A stretch of DNA of 15,456 nucleotides from NCBI GenBank assembly GCA_900552475.1, contig USAC01000048.1, positions 1 through 15,456 of the forward strand, read 5' to 3'. Shown here one piece after another: positions 5,809 through 13,797 of this stretch. A program made the translations under genes and the position numbers. Source of the stretch: an uncultured Eubacteriales bacterium (GTDB taxonomy: Bacteria > Bacillota > Clostridia > Oscillospirales > Oscillospiraceae). The number at the start of each line of letters is the position of its first letter. Positions within the stretch are counted from its first letter, which is position 1. The notes under the pieces were generated by a model. The model worked only from the letters and a program-made list of their open reading frames with translations, was not told the origin of the DNA and did not search any database.

Positions 5809-6831
5809 TTATTCCTTTTCCACGCGCATGAGGTCGATGTTCGCCTCAATGTCGGCGACGAGACCGCTCTGCGCAAACTGCTTCGCCTGTCCGACGGCGT
5901 TTTCGATGGCCTCGGCGTTCGACGCGCCGTGCGCCTTGATGACAGGCTTCGAGATGCCGATGAAGGCCGTTCCGCCGACCTTGTTCGGGTCGAGCTGCGC
6001 CTTGAAATCGCGCAGTCCCGGCATCACGGCGAGCGCCGCGAGCTTTGTCAGGAGGTTCTTCTTGAACATCCCCTTGAGCGCGCTGCCCGCGAACGAACCC
6101 ACGCCCTCCATCGTCTTGAGGAGGATGTTGCCGGAAAAGCCATCCGTCACGATGACGTCGCAGCCGCCCTTGATGGCCTCCTTGGCCTCGATATTGCCGA
6201 TGAAGTGCAGGTGCCCGGCCGCGTCCGCCTCGCGCAGGCGCACGAGCGTCTGCTTCTGCAGGTCGGTGCCCTTGCTGTCCTCCGCGCCGATGTTGAGCAG
6301 GCCCACGCGCGGCGTCCCGATCCCCAGAACGCGCTTTGCGTAGAAGTTGCCGAGATATGCGAACTGCACGAGGTACTCCGGCGTACACTCCGCGTTCGCG
6401 CCGCAGTCAATCAGCACGGCGCGCCCCGTTGTCGTCGGGATAACGGGGGCCATTGCCGCGCGGCGGATACCGCGCACGCGCTTGGTAATGAGCGTCGCGC
6501 CCGTGAGGAGCGCCCCGGTCGAGCCAGCGGAGACGAGCGCGTCCGCCTTGCCGTCGCGCAGCATCGTGAGTCCCACGCCCATGGACGTATCCTTCTTGTG
6601 GCGGAACACCGTGGCCGGGTCGTCGCACATCTCGACGGTCTGCGTCGCGTTGGCGATCTCCACACCCTGCGGCACGGTCTTTTCGCCGCATTCCTCCAGC
6701 GCGCGCAGGATCTGCGCCGCGTCGCCGGTCAGGACGATGTCCACGCCCCAGCGCGCACGCCCCTGCAGCGCGCCCTTCACGATCTCGAGCGGCGCGTTGT
6801 CGCCGCCCATCGCGTCAACGATGATTTTCAC
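5809..6831 (-). CDS. plsX: Phosphate acyltransferase PlsX
   Basis: Protein of 340 residues that transfers an acyl group from acyl-ACP to phosphate. The resulting acyl phosphate is the donor used by PlsY in the first step of phospholipid synthesis at the membrane. Family features are the N-terminal VDAMGGDNAP (residues 5-14), the DALVSAGSTGALL segment, the ECTPEYLVQFAYLGNFYA stretch, and VTDGFSGNILLKTMEG near the dimer interface. The length fits the family. The start is a GTG at 6831 whose last two bases, with the next base, form part of the trmFO stop (GTGA overlap), indicating translational coupling. AGGAGG lies 10 bases upstream. It is the last gene of the operon that begins with the RNA methyltransferase; acpP follows with its own promoter. 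Confidence 0.97.
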   Translation of the reverse strand: MKIIVDAMGGDNAPLEIVKGALQGRARWGVDIVLTGDAAQILRALEECGEKTVPQGVEIANATQTVEMCDDPATVFRHKKDTSMGVGLTMLRDGKADALVSAGSTGALLTGATLITKRVRGIRRAAMAPVIPTTTGRAVLIDCGANAECTPEYLVQFAYLGNFYAKRVLGIGTPRVGLLNIGAEDSKGTDLQKQTLVRLREADAAGHLHFIGNIEAKEAIKGGCDVIVTDGFSGNILLKTMEGVGSFAGSALKGMFKKNLLTKLAALAVMPGLRDFKAQLDPNKVGGTAFIGISKPVIKAHGASNAEAIENAVGQAKQFAQSGLVADIEANIDLMRVEKE

Positions 6832-8141
6832 TTGGTGAGCACCTCCTCCTGCAGCGTCCCGATTTTCTCGAGCGAGCGCTTCGAAAGCTCCGCGTTCTTG
6901 TTGCGCTTGCCCTTCACGCGGTAGCCCAGCTGCGGCATGATGCCGAAGTTGATGTTCATCGGCTGGAACGAGCCGACGGATTCGTTGCTGACATAGAGCC
7001 CGAGCGCGCCGATGGCCGTCTCCTGTGGGAAGTCGATGGGGGCTTTGCCCTGCAGGCGGCGCGCCGTCTCCACGCCCACGAGAAAGCCCGAGGCGCACGA
7101 CTCGACGTACCCCTCCACGCCGGTGATCTGCCCGGCAAAGGAGATGCGCTCCTCGCCGCGCAGGCGGTAATACCGGTCGAGCAGGCGGGGCGAGTCGAGA
7201 TAGGTGTTGCGGTGCATGACGCCGTAGCGCAGGAACTGCGCGTCGTGGAGCGCCGGGATCATCGTGAACACGCGGCGCTGCTCGGGCCACTTCAGGTGGG
7301 TCTGGAAGCCCACGAGGTTATAGATCGAGCCGTCGGCGTTGTCCTTGCGCAGCTGCACGACGGCATACGGCTCGCGCCCGGTCTTGGGATCCGGCAGGCC
7401 GCGCGGCTTGAGCGGGCCGTAGCGCAGCGTGTCCTCGCCACGGCGGGCCATGACCTCCACCGGCATACAGCCCTCAAAGACCTGCCCGTCCTCGAAGCCG
7501 TGTACCTCCGCCTCCTGCGCGTGGATCAGCTCCTGCCAGAAGGCCTTGTACTCCTCCTCGCTCATGGGGCAGTTGATATAGTCGGGCGTGCCCTTGTCAT
7601 AGCGGGAGGCGAAATACGCGCTCTCCATGTCAACGCTCTCAAAGCTCACAAGAGGGGCGGCGGCGTCGTAGAAATGCAGCGTCTCGTCCTTTTCGCCCCA
7701 GAGCTGCGGCAGCTTCGCCGCGAGGGTGTCGGACGTCAGCGGGCCGGAGGCGATGACGACCTCCCCGGCTGGGATCTCCGTCACCTCGCCGGGGACGACG
7801 GTGATGTTCGGGTGGCTTTGCACCGACTCGGTCACCATCCGCGCGAAGCCGTGCCGGTCGACAGCCAGCGCGCCGCCCGCCGGGACGGCAGTTGCGTCCG
7901 CGCAGCGGATAATCAGGCTCCCGAGCCTGCGCAGCTCCTCTTTCAGCAGGCCCACCGCGTTCTCCAGCCCCGCCGCGCGCAGCGAGTTCGAGCAGCAGAG
8001 CTCGGCGAAGTACGCCGTCTCGTGCGCGGGGGTCTTCTTCTCCGGCTTCATCTCGCGCAGCGTCACCTCCACGCCGCGCTCTGCCAGCTGCCAGGCACAT
8101 TCCGAGCCCGCGAGGCCCGCGCCGATCACTGTTACCTTCAT
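6828..8141 (-). CDS. trmFO: Methylenetetrahydrofolate-tRNA-(uracil-5-)-methyltransferase
   Basis: Flavoenzyme of 437 residues that makes 5-methyluridine at position 54 in the T-loop of tRNAs, using methylenetetrahydrofolate as carbon donor and FAD/NAD(P)H for reduction. The N-terminal FAD-binding motif is GAGLAGSE (residues 7-14). Two cysteines match the catalytic pair of the B. subtilis enzyme: C50 in ELCCSNSLR and C225 in FEGCMPVEVMARRG. A C-terminal MNINFGIMPQL segment is also typical. The length agrees with the 435-residue B. subtilis protein. The ATG at 8141 lies 3 bases after the topA stop, with GAGGA overlapping the end of topA. The order dprA-topA-trmFO is the same as in many Firmicutes, which supports the assignment. 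Confidence 0.97.
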   Translation of the reverse strand: MKVTVIGAGLAGSECAWQLAERGVEVTLREMKPEKKTPAHETAYFAELCCSNSLRAAGLENAVGLLKEELRRLGSLIIRCADATAVPAGGALAVDRHGFARMVTESVQSHPNITVVPGEVTEIPAGEVVIASGPLTSDTLAAKLPQLWGEKDETLHFYDAAAPLVSFESVDMESAYFASRYDKGTPDYINCPMSEEEYKAFWQELIHAQEAEVHGFEDGQVFEGCMPVEVMARRGEDTLRYGPLKPRGLPDPKTGREPYAVVQLRKDNADGSIYNLVGFQTHLKWPEQRRVFTMIPALHDAQFLRYGVMHRNTYLDSPRLLDRYYRLRGEERISFAGQITGVEGYVESCASGFLVGVETARRLQGKAPIDFPQETAIGALGLYVSNESVGSFQPMNINFGIMPQLGYRVKGKRNKNAELSKRSLEKIGTLQEEVLTK

Positions 8142-8144
8142 GTG

Positions 8145-10520
8145 TTATTCCTCAGTTTCTTCCGTCTTGGTGGCGGTCTTTTTGGCCGCCGTCTTTCTGG
8201 TGGTTGTCTTTTTTGCGGCCGTTTTCGTGGTCTTTTTTGCCGCTGTGGTCTTTTTGGCGGTTGTTTTTTTCGCGGTGGTCTTTTTCGCCGCCGTCTTCTT
8301 CTCGGCGGGCTTTTCCTCAGCAGCCGATGCGGTCTCCGCCGCCTTGTCGGCGCTCTCCTCCGCCGCGGCGGGCTTTTTCGGGTAGCCGCGCTTGTCCTCG
8401 GGGAGGAAGTTGGCGCAGGCCGGGTTGATGCAGAACGGCTTTTTGAAGCCGCGGCCCGATTTCTTGAACATCGTCTGGCCGCAGACGGGGCAGTCGTCCT
8501 TCACCGGCACGTCCCACGTCATGAAGTCGCACCGATTGTTCTCGTCCGCGCTTGTCTGCCGCTCGCAGCAGTAGTAGGTATACTGCTTGCCGCTCTTCTT
8601 GCTCACGCCCGTGCGCTTCATGAGCCGCCCGCCGCACTTGGGGCAGCGGCCCGGCATCTGCACGACGAGGGGCTTGGTGAACGTACACTCCGGATAGCCC
8701 GGGCAGGCGAGAAAGCGCCCGAAGCGGCCGGACTTGACGACCATGTTGCGTCCGCAGATGTCGCACTTTTCCTCGCTGACCTCGTCGGGCACCTTGAGAT
8801 AGACGCCCTCCATGTCCTTTTCAACCTGTTCGAGGTTGGTGTGGAACGGCTGGTAGAACTGGCGCAGCAGCGCCTTCCAGTTCTCCTTGCCCGTCTCGAC
8901 CTCGTCGAGCTCCTCCTCCATATGCGCCGTGAACTTCACGTCCACGATGTCCTGAAAGCGCTCGCACATGAAGCCGTTGACCACCTCGCCGAGCGGCGTG
9001 GTGCGCAGATATTTGCCCTCCTTGACCACATACTCGCGGTCGAGGATTGTCGAAACGGTCGGCGCGTAGGTTGAGGGGCGGCCGATGCCGTTTTCCTCCA
9101 TCGTCCGGATGAGCGTGGCATCGGTGAAGCGCGCGGGCGGCTGGGTGAAGTGCTGCGCCGGGACGAAGCTCTCGAGCTCGACGACCTCGCCCTCGTGCAG
9201 CTCCGGCAGCGCGGGCTCCTTCTCCTCCTTCTCGTCGTCGCGGCTTTCCTCATAGACGGCGGTATAGCCCGCAAACTTGAGGCTGCTGGCGCTGGCGCGG
9301 AAGGTGTGCTCCCCCGCCGCAAGCTCGACGCTCACGCTGTCGTAGACGGCGTTTGCCATCTGGCTGGCGAGAAAGCGGCTCCAGATCAGGCGGTACAGGC
9401 GGTACTGCTCGCCCGTCAGGTCGCCCTTGACCTGCTCGGGTGTGAGGGTGACATTGCTGGGGCGGATGGCCTCGTGCGCGTCTTGCGCGCCGGCCTTCGT
9501 CTTATACTGGCGCGCCGTCTTGGGGCGGTAATCAGGACCGTAGCGCCCATCGATGAAGTCGCGCGCCGCGGCCTGCGCCTCCTCGGAGATGCGCAGCGAG
9601 TCGGTACGCATGTAGGTGATCAGGCCCACCGTGCCCTCGCCCGTGATGTCGACGCCCTCATAGAGCTGCTGGGCGATGGCCATCGTGCGCCGGGGCGTCA
9701 TGTTGAGCTTGCGTGAGGCCTCCTGCTGCAGCGTGGAGGTTGAAAACGGGGGTGAGGGGCTGCGCTTTTTGTCCGTGCGCTTCACGCTCCTGACCGCGAA
9801 CGGCAGATCCCGCAGCTCCTGTTGGATCCGCTCGATATCGGCCTGCGACTGCGGCTCGTACTTCTTGCCGCCCTGCCCGTAGTAGTGCGCGCAGAACTTG
9901 ACGCCCGCGTCGTTTCGCAGCATGGCGTCGAGCGTCCAGTATTCCTGCGGCACGAAGTCGCGGATTTCTTTCTCGCGGTCGGCGACCAGACGCATCGCGA
10001 CCGACTGCACACGGCCCGCGGACAGGCCCCTGCGGATCTTCTTCCACAGCAGCGGCGAGAGCTGGTAGCCGACGATACGGTCGAGAATGCGGCGCGCCTG
10101 CTGCGCGTCGACGAGGTTCTGGTCGATCTCGCGTGGGGCGGCGATGCTCTCGGTCACGACCTTGCGCGTGATCTCGTTGAAGGTCACGCGGTGGGCACGC
10201 TCATCCGGCAGCTCAAGCAGATACTTCAGGTGCCAGCTGATGGCCTCTCCCTCGCGGTCCGGGTCGGTCGCGAGATAGACGGCGGCACTCTCGTCGGCTG
10301 CCTTCTTCAGGTCGCTGATCACGTCCTCTTTGCCCTTGATGGGGCGGTAATCCGGTTCAAAATCGTTGTCCACATCCACGCCGAGCTTGCTCTTGGGCAG
10401 GTCGCGCAGATGGCCCATGCAGGCCTTCACCTGATAGCTCGGCCCCAGGTACTTGCCAATCGTCTTGGCCTTGGCCGGGGACTCCACGATCACCAGGTTT
10501 TTCTCAGCCTTTTTTGCCAT
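8145..10520 (-). CDS. topA: DNA topoisomerase I
   Basis: Type IA topoisomerase of 791 residues that relaxes negative supercoils by cutting one strand. The Toprim domain has VESPAKAKT (residues 12-20, catalytic E13) and ATDPDREGE (84-92, acidic D86/D88). The active-site tyrosine is Y303 in TYMRTDSLR. Three C-terminal zinc fingers are visible: C586/C589/C606/C612, C626/C629/C651 or C652/C664, and C677/C680/C697/C702. After these comes a Lys/Thr/Ala-rich tail (about 741-787) of imperfect KKTTA repeats, about 100 residues beyond the 691-residue B. subtilis enzyme. The start ATG at 10520 has AAGGAGT upstream and lies 16 bases behind dprA. Confidence 0.98.
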   Translation of the reverse strand: MAKKAEKNLVIVESPAKAKTIGKYLGPSYQVKACMGHLRDLPKSKLGVDVDNDFEPDYRPIKGKEDVISDLKKAADESAAVYLATDPDREGEAISWHLKYLLELPDERAHRVTFNEITRKVVTESIAAPREIDQNLVDAQQARRILDRIVGYQLSPLLWKKIRRGLSAGRVQSVAMRLVADREKEIRDFVPQEYWTLDAMLRNDAGVKFCAHYYGQGGKKYEPQSQADIERIQQELRDLPFAVRSVKRTDKKRSPSPPFSTSTLQQEASRKLNMTPRRTMAIAQQLYEGVDITGEGTVGLITYMRTDSLRISEEAQAAARDFIDGRYGPDYRPKTARQYKTKAGAQDAHEAIRPSNVTLTPEQVKGDLTGEQYRLYRLIWSRFLASQMANAVYDSVSVELAAGEHTFRASASSLKFAGYTAVYEESRDDEKEEKEPALPELHEGEVVELESFVPAQHFTQPPARFTDATLIRTMEENGIGRPSTYAPTVSTILDREYVVKEGKYLRTTPLGEVVNGFMCERFQDIVDVKFTAHMEEELDEVETGKENWKALLRQFYQPFHTNLEQVEKDMEGVYLKVPDEVSEEKCDICGRNMVVKSGRFGRFLACPGYPECTFTKPLVVQMPGRCPKCGGRLMKRTGVSKKSGKQYTYYCCERQTSADENNRCDFMTWDVPVKDDCPVCGQTMFKKSGRGFKKPFCINPACANFLPEDKRGYPKKPAAAEESADKAAETASAAEEKPAEKKTAAKKTTAKKTTAKKTTAAKKTTKTAAKKTTTRKTAAKKTATKTEETEE
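8148..8309 (-). repeat. Low-complexity KKTTA-type repeat encoding the TopA tail
   Basis: The last 54 codons of topA contain about nine Lys-Lys doublets or near doublets separated by Thr and Ala, in an imperfect five-residue period. At DNA level this gives repeated AAGAAGACC-like units (GGTCTTTTT on the plus strand). The tail resembles those of histone H1-like proteins and could add non-specific DNA binding. Its repeated units could also change length by slippage. Confidence 0.85.
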
Positions 10521-10536
10521 AGATCCAGTACTCCTT

Positions 10537-11751
10537 TTATTCCTTCAGCTCGACCGCGCGCAGGAAGCACCTTGCTCCCGCCTCACAGGTCAGGCCGTCA
10601 ATTTCCAAAATTGTCAGTGCCGAGAGGACCCGCCGCATCGGCAGATCCGTCCGCAGCGCGAGATCGTCCGTCAGCATCGGCTCCGTCGTCGAGAGCGTCC
10701 GCAGGACGAGCAGCTGCTCGTCCGTGAGCCCGTGGTCGCCGCTCAGATCCAGCACGGGGAGGGTGGGCTTTTCCTCCCTCTCCGCCTGCGGCTTCTGCGC
10801 GGGCGGATCGGGCTGCGGCGGCTCGCTCCCCTCCGGCATCGGCGGGAGCTTCGCGCCCGTCTTATGCAGGCGCAGCGGAAAGCGTGCCTCGTATTCGCCG
10901 AGAATGTCCCACGCGCAGCTCGCAAGTCCCGCGCCCTCGCGGATGAGTTCGTTGCAGCCGCGGCTTGCCTCCGCCGTGATCGGGCCGGGTACGGCAAACA
11001 CGTCCCTCCCCTGATCGAGCGCGAGGTGCGCCGTAATCAGCGCGCCGCTGCGCGGCGGCGCTTCGACCACCACGCTCGCAAGCGTCAGGCCGCTCATGAT
11101 GCGGTTGCGCACGGGGAAGTGGCCGCTGCGCGGCTCCGTCCCCGGCGGGTACTCCGAGAGCAGTACGCCCACCGCGGCAATGTCCTCATAGAGCCGCCGG
11201 TTCTCCGCTGGATAGACCACGTCCACCCCGCCGCCGAGTACGGCCGCCGTCAGCCCTCCGGCGCGCAGCGCGCCCCGCTGGGCCGCCGCGTCGATGCCGC
11301 GGGCCATACCGGAGACGACCAGCGCTCCCTGCTTCGCCATCTCATAGCCGAACTCCTCCGCCACCGCCACACCGTAGGGCGTACACGAGCGAGTGCCGAC
11401 GACGGCAATCGCCGCCTCCTCGTCAAACAGCGGCAGCGCGCCGCGCCCGTAGAGCAGCACCGGCGGATCGTAGATCCCGCGCAGGCGGTTTGGGTAGGCC
11501 GCGTCCTGCATCGTGAGGATGAACTGCTCCTTGCGGGCGCACTCCTCCAGCACGCGCTCGGCGCGGTCGAGCGACTTGTCGCCCAGCAGCTCCGCCTGCG
11601 CGCGGGTCATCCCCTCGGCCAGCAGAAGCTCCTCCGTGTCCGCGTAGTAGATGTCCTCCGGCGACTGGAAATGCTCCAGAAGCAGGAGCCTGCTGCGGCT
11701 GCTCAGCCCCGGCAGGGTTGTCAGCCATGTCCAGAATTTCAGCGCTGCCAT
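10537..11751 (-). CDS. dprA: DNA-processing protein DprA (Smf)
   Basis: Protein of 404 residues. In competent bacteria DprA binds incoming single-stranded DNA and loads RecA on it; in others its role is less clear. The Rossmann-like core shows VVGTRSCTPYG (residues 117-127), SGMARGID (147-154), the VLGGGVDVVYPAEN stretch (171-184) and FPVRNRIMSGL (212-222). A short helical N-terminal region precedes it, and a winged-helix domain (about 340-400, GLTDEQLLVLRTL onwards) follows after a Pro-rich linker (about 300-330). I choose ATG 11751, since GGGAGG lies 8 bases upstream; the GTG at 11760 would overlap that site. It lies 51 bases behind the RNA methyltransferase gene and just ahead of topA, its usual partner in Firmicutes. 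Confidence 0.96.
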   Translation of the reverse strand: MAALKFWTWLTTLPGLSSRSRLLLLEHFQSPEDIYYADTEELLLAEGMTRAQAELLGDKSLDRAERVLEECARKEQFILTMQDAAYPNRLRGIYDPPVLLYGRGALPLFDEEAAIAVVGTRSCTPYGVAVAEEFGYEMAKQGALVVSGMARGIDAAAQRGALRAGGLTAAVLGGGVDVVYPAENRRLYEDIAAVGVLLSEYPPGTEPRSGHFPVRNRIMSGLTLASVVVEAPPRSGALITAHLALDQGRDVFAVPGPITAEASRGCNELIREGAGLASCAWDILGEYEARFPLRLHKTGAKLPPMPEGSEPPQPDPPAQKPQAEREEKPTLPVLDLSGDHGLTDEQLLVLRTLSTTEPMLTDDLALRTDLPMRRVLSALTILEIDGLTCEAGARCFLRAVELKE

Positions 11752-11802
11752 CGTCCGCACCTCCCGGCTGTATAGGTTGTCTCCTCAATGACAAGGGTAT
11801 TC

Positions 11803-12561
11803 TCAGCGATATGCCTCCCACAGGAGAACCGATGCCGCGACCGCCGCATTGAGCGACTCGCAGCGCGGCGACATGGGGATGCGCACCGTCTCGTCGCAGA
11901 GCGCGAGCACCTCGTCAGATAAGCCGCGCCCCTCCGAGCCGATCGCGAGCACCGCGCGGGTATAGTCCGCCGCGCGCGCGTCGACCGTGTCATCCCGCAG
12001 GGCGGCCCCGAGCAGGCGCAGCCCGCTCCCGCGCAGCACCTGCGCAAACGTCTCGGCCGTACACGTCCACACCGGGCGGCGGAACACCGCGCCCATCGAC
12101 GAGCGCACCGTCTTCGGTGAAAACGGATCCGCGCACCCCGGCAGGAGCACCAGCCCGTCCGCCTCGAACGCGTCGAGCGTGCGCAGGATCGTTCCGACGT
12201 TGCCGGGGTCCTGCACGCCGTCGAGCGCGAGATAGCGCGCCCCCGTGAGCGTCTGCGGGCACTCCGTCCGCGGCAGGCGGCAGGTGAACACCACGCCCTG
12301 CGGCGTTTTGGCCGGGGAGATGAGCTGCATCACGTCCTCCGGCACCTCGACAAGGCGTACGCCCGCGTGGATGCCGTCCGGCAGCGCCATGCCGCGCGTC
12401 GCGGCGACGGTTAGAAGCTCCGCCCCGTGCAGCAGCGCCTCGTGCAGCAGCTTCGGGCTGTCGCAGAGAAACTCGCCCCGCTCGCGCCGGTAGCTCCCGG
12501 AGGAGGCAAGGCGGCGCAGATGCGCCACAAGCGGATTATGCCGGCTGGTGATGGTTTCCAT
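11803..12561 (-). CDS. SpoU/TrmH-family RNA 2'-O-methyltransferase
   Basis: Protein of 252 residues of the SPOUT class, which bind S-adenosylmethionine in a deep C-terminal knot and methylate ribose in rRNA or tRNA. The three SpoU motifs are clear: DGVQDPGNVGTILRT (residues 114-128), IGSEGRGLS (207-215) and IPMSPRCESLNAAVAASVLLWE (228-249). The N-terminal part (about 5-95) with REFL-like RRERGEFLCDSPKLLHEAL looks like the substrate-binding domain found in RlmB/TsnR-type enzymes. The substrate cannot be read from sequence, so no symbol is given. The ATG at 12561 has AGGAG 6 bases upstream; the ATG at 12585 in the same frame has no such site. It is the first gene after the promoter at 12601-12629 and heads the dprA-topA-trmFO-plsX group. 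Confidence 0.92.
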   Translation of the reverse strand: METITSRHNPLVAHLRRLASSGSYRRERGEFLCDSPKLLHEALLHGAELLTVAATRGMALPDGIHAGVRLVEVPEDVMQLISPAKTPQGVVFTCRLPRTECPQTLTGARYLALDGVQDPGNVGTILRTLDAFEADGLVLLPGCADPFSPKTVRSSMGAVFRRPVWTCTAETFAQVLRGSGLRLLGAALRDDTVDARAADYTRAVLAIGSEGRGLSDEVLALCDETVRIPMSPRCESLNAAVAASVLLWEAYR

Positions 12562-12600
12562 AGTCTTCTCCTCGGTCAGATGCATGTAATTTGACACTTT

Positions 12601-12629
12601 ATTATAAACTACGCTTTCCGCTTTTGCAA
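12601..12629 (-). promoter_or_regulatory. Sigma-A promoter for the RNA methyltransferase-dprA-topA unit
   Basis: TTGCAA (12624-12629) and a perfect TATAAT (12601-12606), spaced 17 bases apart on the minus strand. The expected start near 12594 gives a leader of about 33 bases. No further promoter of comparable quality was noticed in the short gaps down to plsX. Confidence 0.88.
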
Positions 12630-12670
12630 GCACCCATACATTAAAATTAGAATTCCGCCGCACAGACGGC

Positions 12671-12706
12671 AAAAAGGCCGACACGGTCTCGCCGTGTCGG
12701 CTTTTT
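12671..12706. terminator. Bidirectional-looking terminator after the flavodoxin/ferredoxin gene
   Basis: A perfect 10-bp stem, GCCGACACGG (12677-12686) and CCGTGTCGGC (12692-12701), has a 5-base loop. A T5 run follows on the minus strand (A5 at 12671-12675) and another on the plus strand (12702-12706). It lies 13 bases after the stop codon of the upstream gene and ahead of the next promoter. Confidence 0.95.
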
Positions 12707-12718
12707 CTAAACAGATGA

Positions 12719-13546
12719 TTATATGAATTGTTCGTTCTGGGCGCGGCGAGCGTACTGCTCCTCCAGCTCATGCTGGTGGTAGAGGTAGCCCGGATCGTCG
12801 AAGTACTTCGCGCCCGCGGGGCACTTCTTCACGCACGCGCAGCACTTGATGCAGATGCCGCGCACCTCCTCCGGGTGCGCCGGGTCGATCGAGCCCATCG
12901 GGCACAGCCCCGCGCACAGGCCGCAGCCGGTGCAGCGGGTGAGGTCGGTTTTGGGCCTTACCTTGAGGATATTGATGTGGTTCCCGGCGCGGTCACGCGG
13001 GGTGTAGTAGGGGCGGATCGGCTCTTCTCCGCGCACGGAAACCGGCTCCGCCGGGGCGGCCGGGAGCGCGCGCACCTTCTCCGCGAGGGCGCGGGAAAAA
13101 TCGTCCATCTCCGCCATGTCCGCCGCGTCGGGACGGCCCGCGCCGAGCGTGCGGGAAAACGAGTGCTCCCCGACGAAGACCGCGCCGCCCACGACGGCAA
13201 AGCCGTCCGCGCAGAGAATATCCCGCAGCTCGATGAGCGAATCGTCAAAGTTCCGGTTGCCGAAGAGCACCACCGCAGCCGCCAGTGCGCCGCCGCCCTG
13301 CACCCGTTCCTTCAGAAACGGCAGCAGCACGTTCGGCACGCGCCCGGCATACGTCGGCACGCCGAAGATCACGAGCTCCTCGGGTGCAAAGTGCAGTGTC
13401 TCCTGCCGCGCCTGCGGCGGCGTGAAGTCCATCGCGGACAGCTCCGCGCCGAGCTGCTGCGCCGCCTGCGCCGCGATGCGGCGGACGGTCTTTTCCGTGG
13501 TGCCGGTGCCGCTGAAATACACGGCATGTACGCGGCGAATCTGCAT
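12719..13546 (-). CDS. EFR1-type flavodoxin/ferredoxin fusion protein
   Basis: Protein of 275 residues joining a flavodoxin-like domain (about 5-165) to two [4Fe-4S] clusters (about 198-250). The flavin phosphate loop is FSGTGTTEKT (residues 11-20). The clusters are C205/C208/C211/C215-P and C232/C235/C238/C242-P, both in the CxxCxxCxxxCP spacing, with an extra C236 beside the second. Proteins of this layout (often named EFR1 family ferredoxin) are common in anaerobic Firmicutes and are thought to move electrons between low-potential donors and cytosolic acceptors; the partners are unknown. The ATG at 13546 has AGGAGG 8 bases upstream. It lies 26 bases behind the 70-residue cysteine protein and precedes a strong terminator, so it is the end of the clp transcript or of a shorter one. 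Confidence 0.92.
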   Translation of the reverse strand: MQIRRVHAVYFSGTGTTEKTVRRIAAQAAQQLGAELSAMDFTPPQARQETLHFAPEELVIFGVPTYAGRVPNVLLPFLKERVQGGGALAAAVVLFGNRNFDDSLIELRDILCADGFAVVGGAVFVGEHSFSRTLGAGRPDAADMAEMDDFSRALAEKVRALPAAPAEPVSVRGEEPIRPYYTPRDRAGNHINILKVRPKTDLTRCTGCGLCAGLCPMGSIDPAHPEEVRGICIKCCACVKKCPAGAKYFDDPGYLYHQHELEEQYARRAQNEQFI

Positions 13547-13572
13547 GGTGCATCCCTCCTCAAAGCGAGCCG

Positions 13573-13785
13573 TTACAGCTCGAAATCCTCCTTCTTGAGC
13601 GTGTCCGTCGCCAGCTTCACCGGCCGGGGCGGGACGCGCTTGAGCGGGTCATAGCGAAAGCTCGCGCAGTGCTCCCCCGCGGAGACGACGCCGCGCCTGC
13701 GGCAGGCGACCTGATCGGCTCCGATGGGCGCGCCCTTCTCGCAGTAGGCGCAGCGCGGTTCGATTTTCTTGCGAAACAGCTGCAT
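13573..13785 (-). CDS. Small four-cysteine protein of unknown function
   Basis: Basic protein of 70 residues that I do not recognise. It has four cysteines, C12 and C15 in a CAYC motif, then C28 and C40, a spacing that could bind one zinc ion. The middle reads GADQVACRRRGVVSAGEHCASFRYDPLKR and the C-terminus is charged (KKEDFEL). There is no signal peptide or membrane segment. The ATG at 13785 has AGAGGAG a few bases upstream, and the gene starts 12 bases after the clp stop codon, so translation from the clp mRNA is likely. The codon use resembles the neighbours. It is too short and has too few CxxC pairs for McsA, the zinc-binding partner of ClpC in other Firmicutes. A real gene is likely because of the ribosome site, tight spacing and Cys pattern. 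Confidence 0.8.
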   Translation of the reverse strand: MQLFRKKIEPRCAYCEKGAPIGADQVACRRRGVVSAGEHCASFRYDPLKRVPPRPVKLATDTLKKEDFEL

Positions 13786-13797
13786 ACTTCTCTCCTC

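Noticed and set aside
8150..8310. Repeated GGTCTTTTT-like units resembling a short CRISPR or satellite
   Set aside because: The units are in frame within topA and encode the Lys/Thr/Ala tail; there are no spacers of constant length.
7212..9074. 620-residue open frame on the plus strand
   Set aside because: It runs antisense to trmFO and topA, its translation is Leu/Arg/His/Ala/Val-rich with no recognisable domain, and it is expected in GC-rich DNA opposite real genes.
10453..11775. 440-residue plus-strand frame
   Set aside because: Antisense shadow of dprA without recognisable motifs or ribosome site.
13573..13785. Identity as McsA, the zinc-binding ClpC partner
   Set aside because: McsA is more than twice as long, has several CxxC pairs and a UVR motif, and usually lies upstream of clpC; this protein has one CxxC and no UVR motif.
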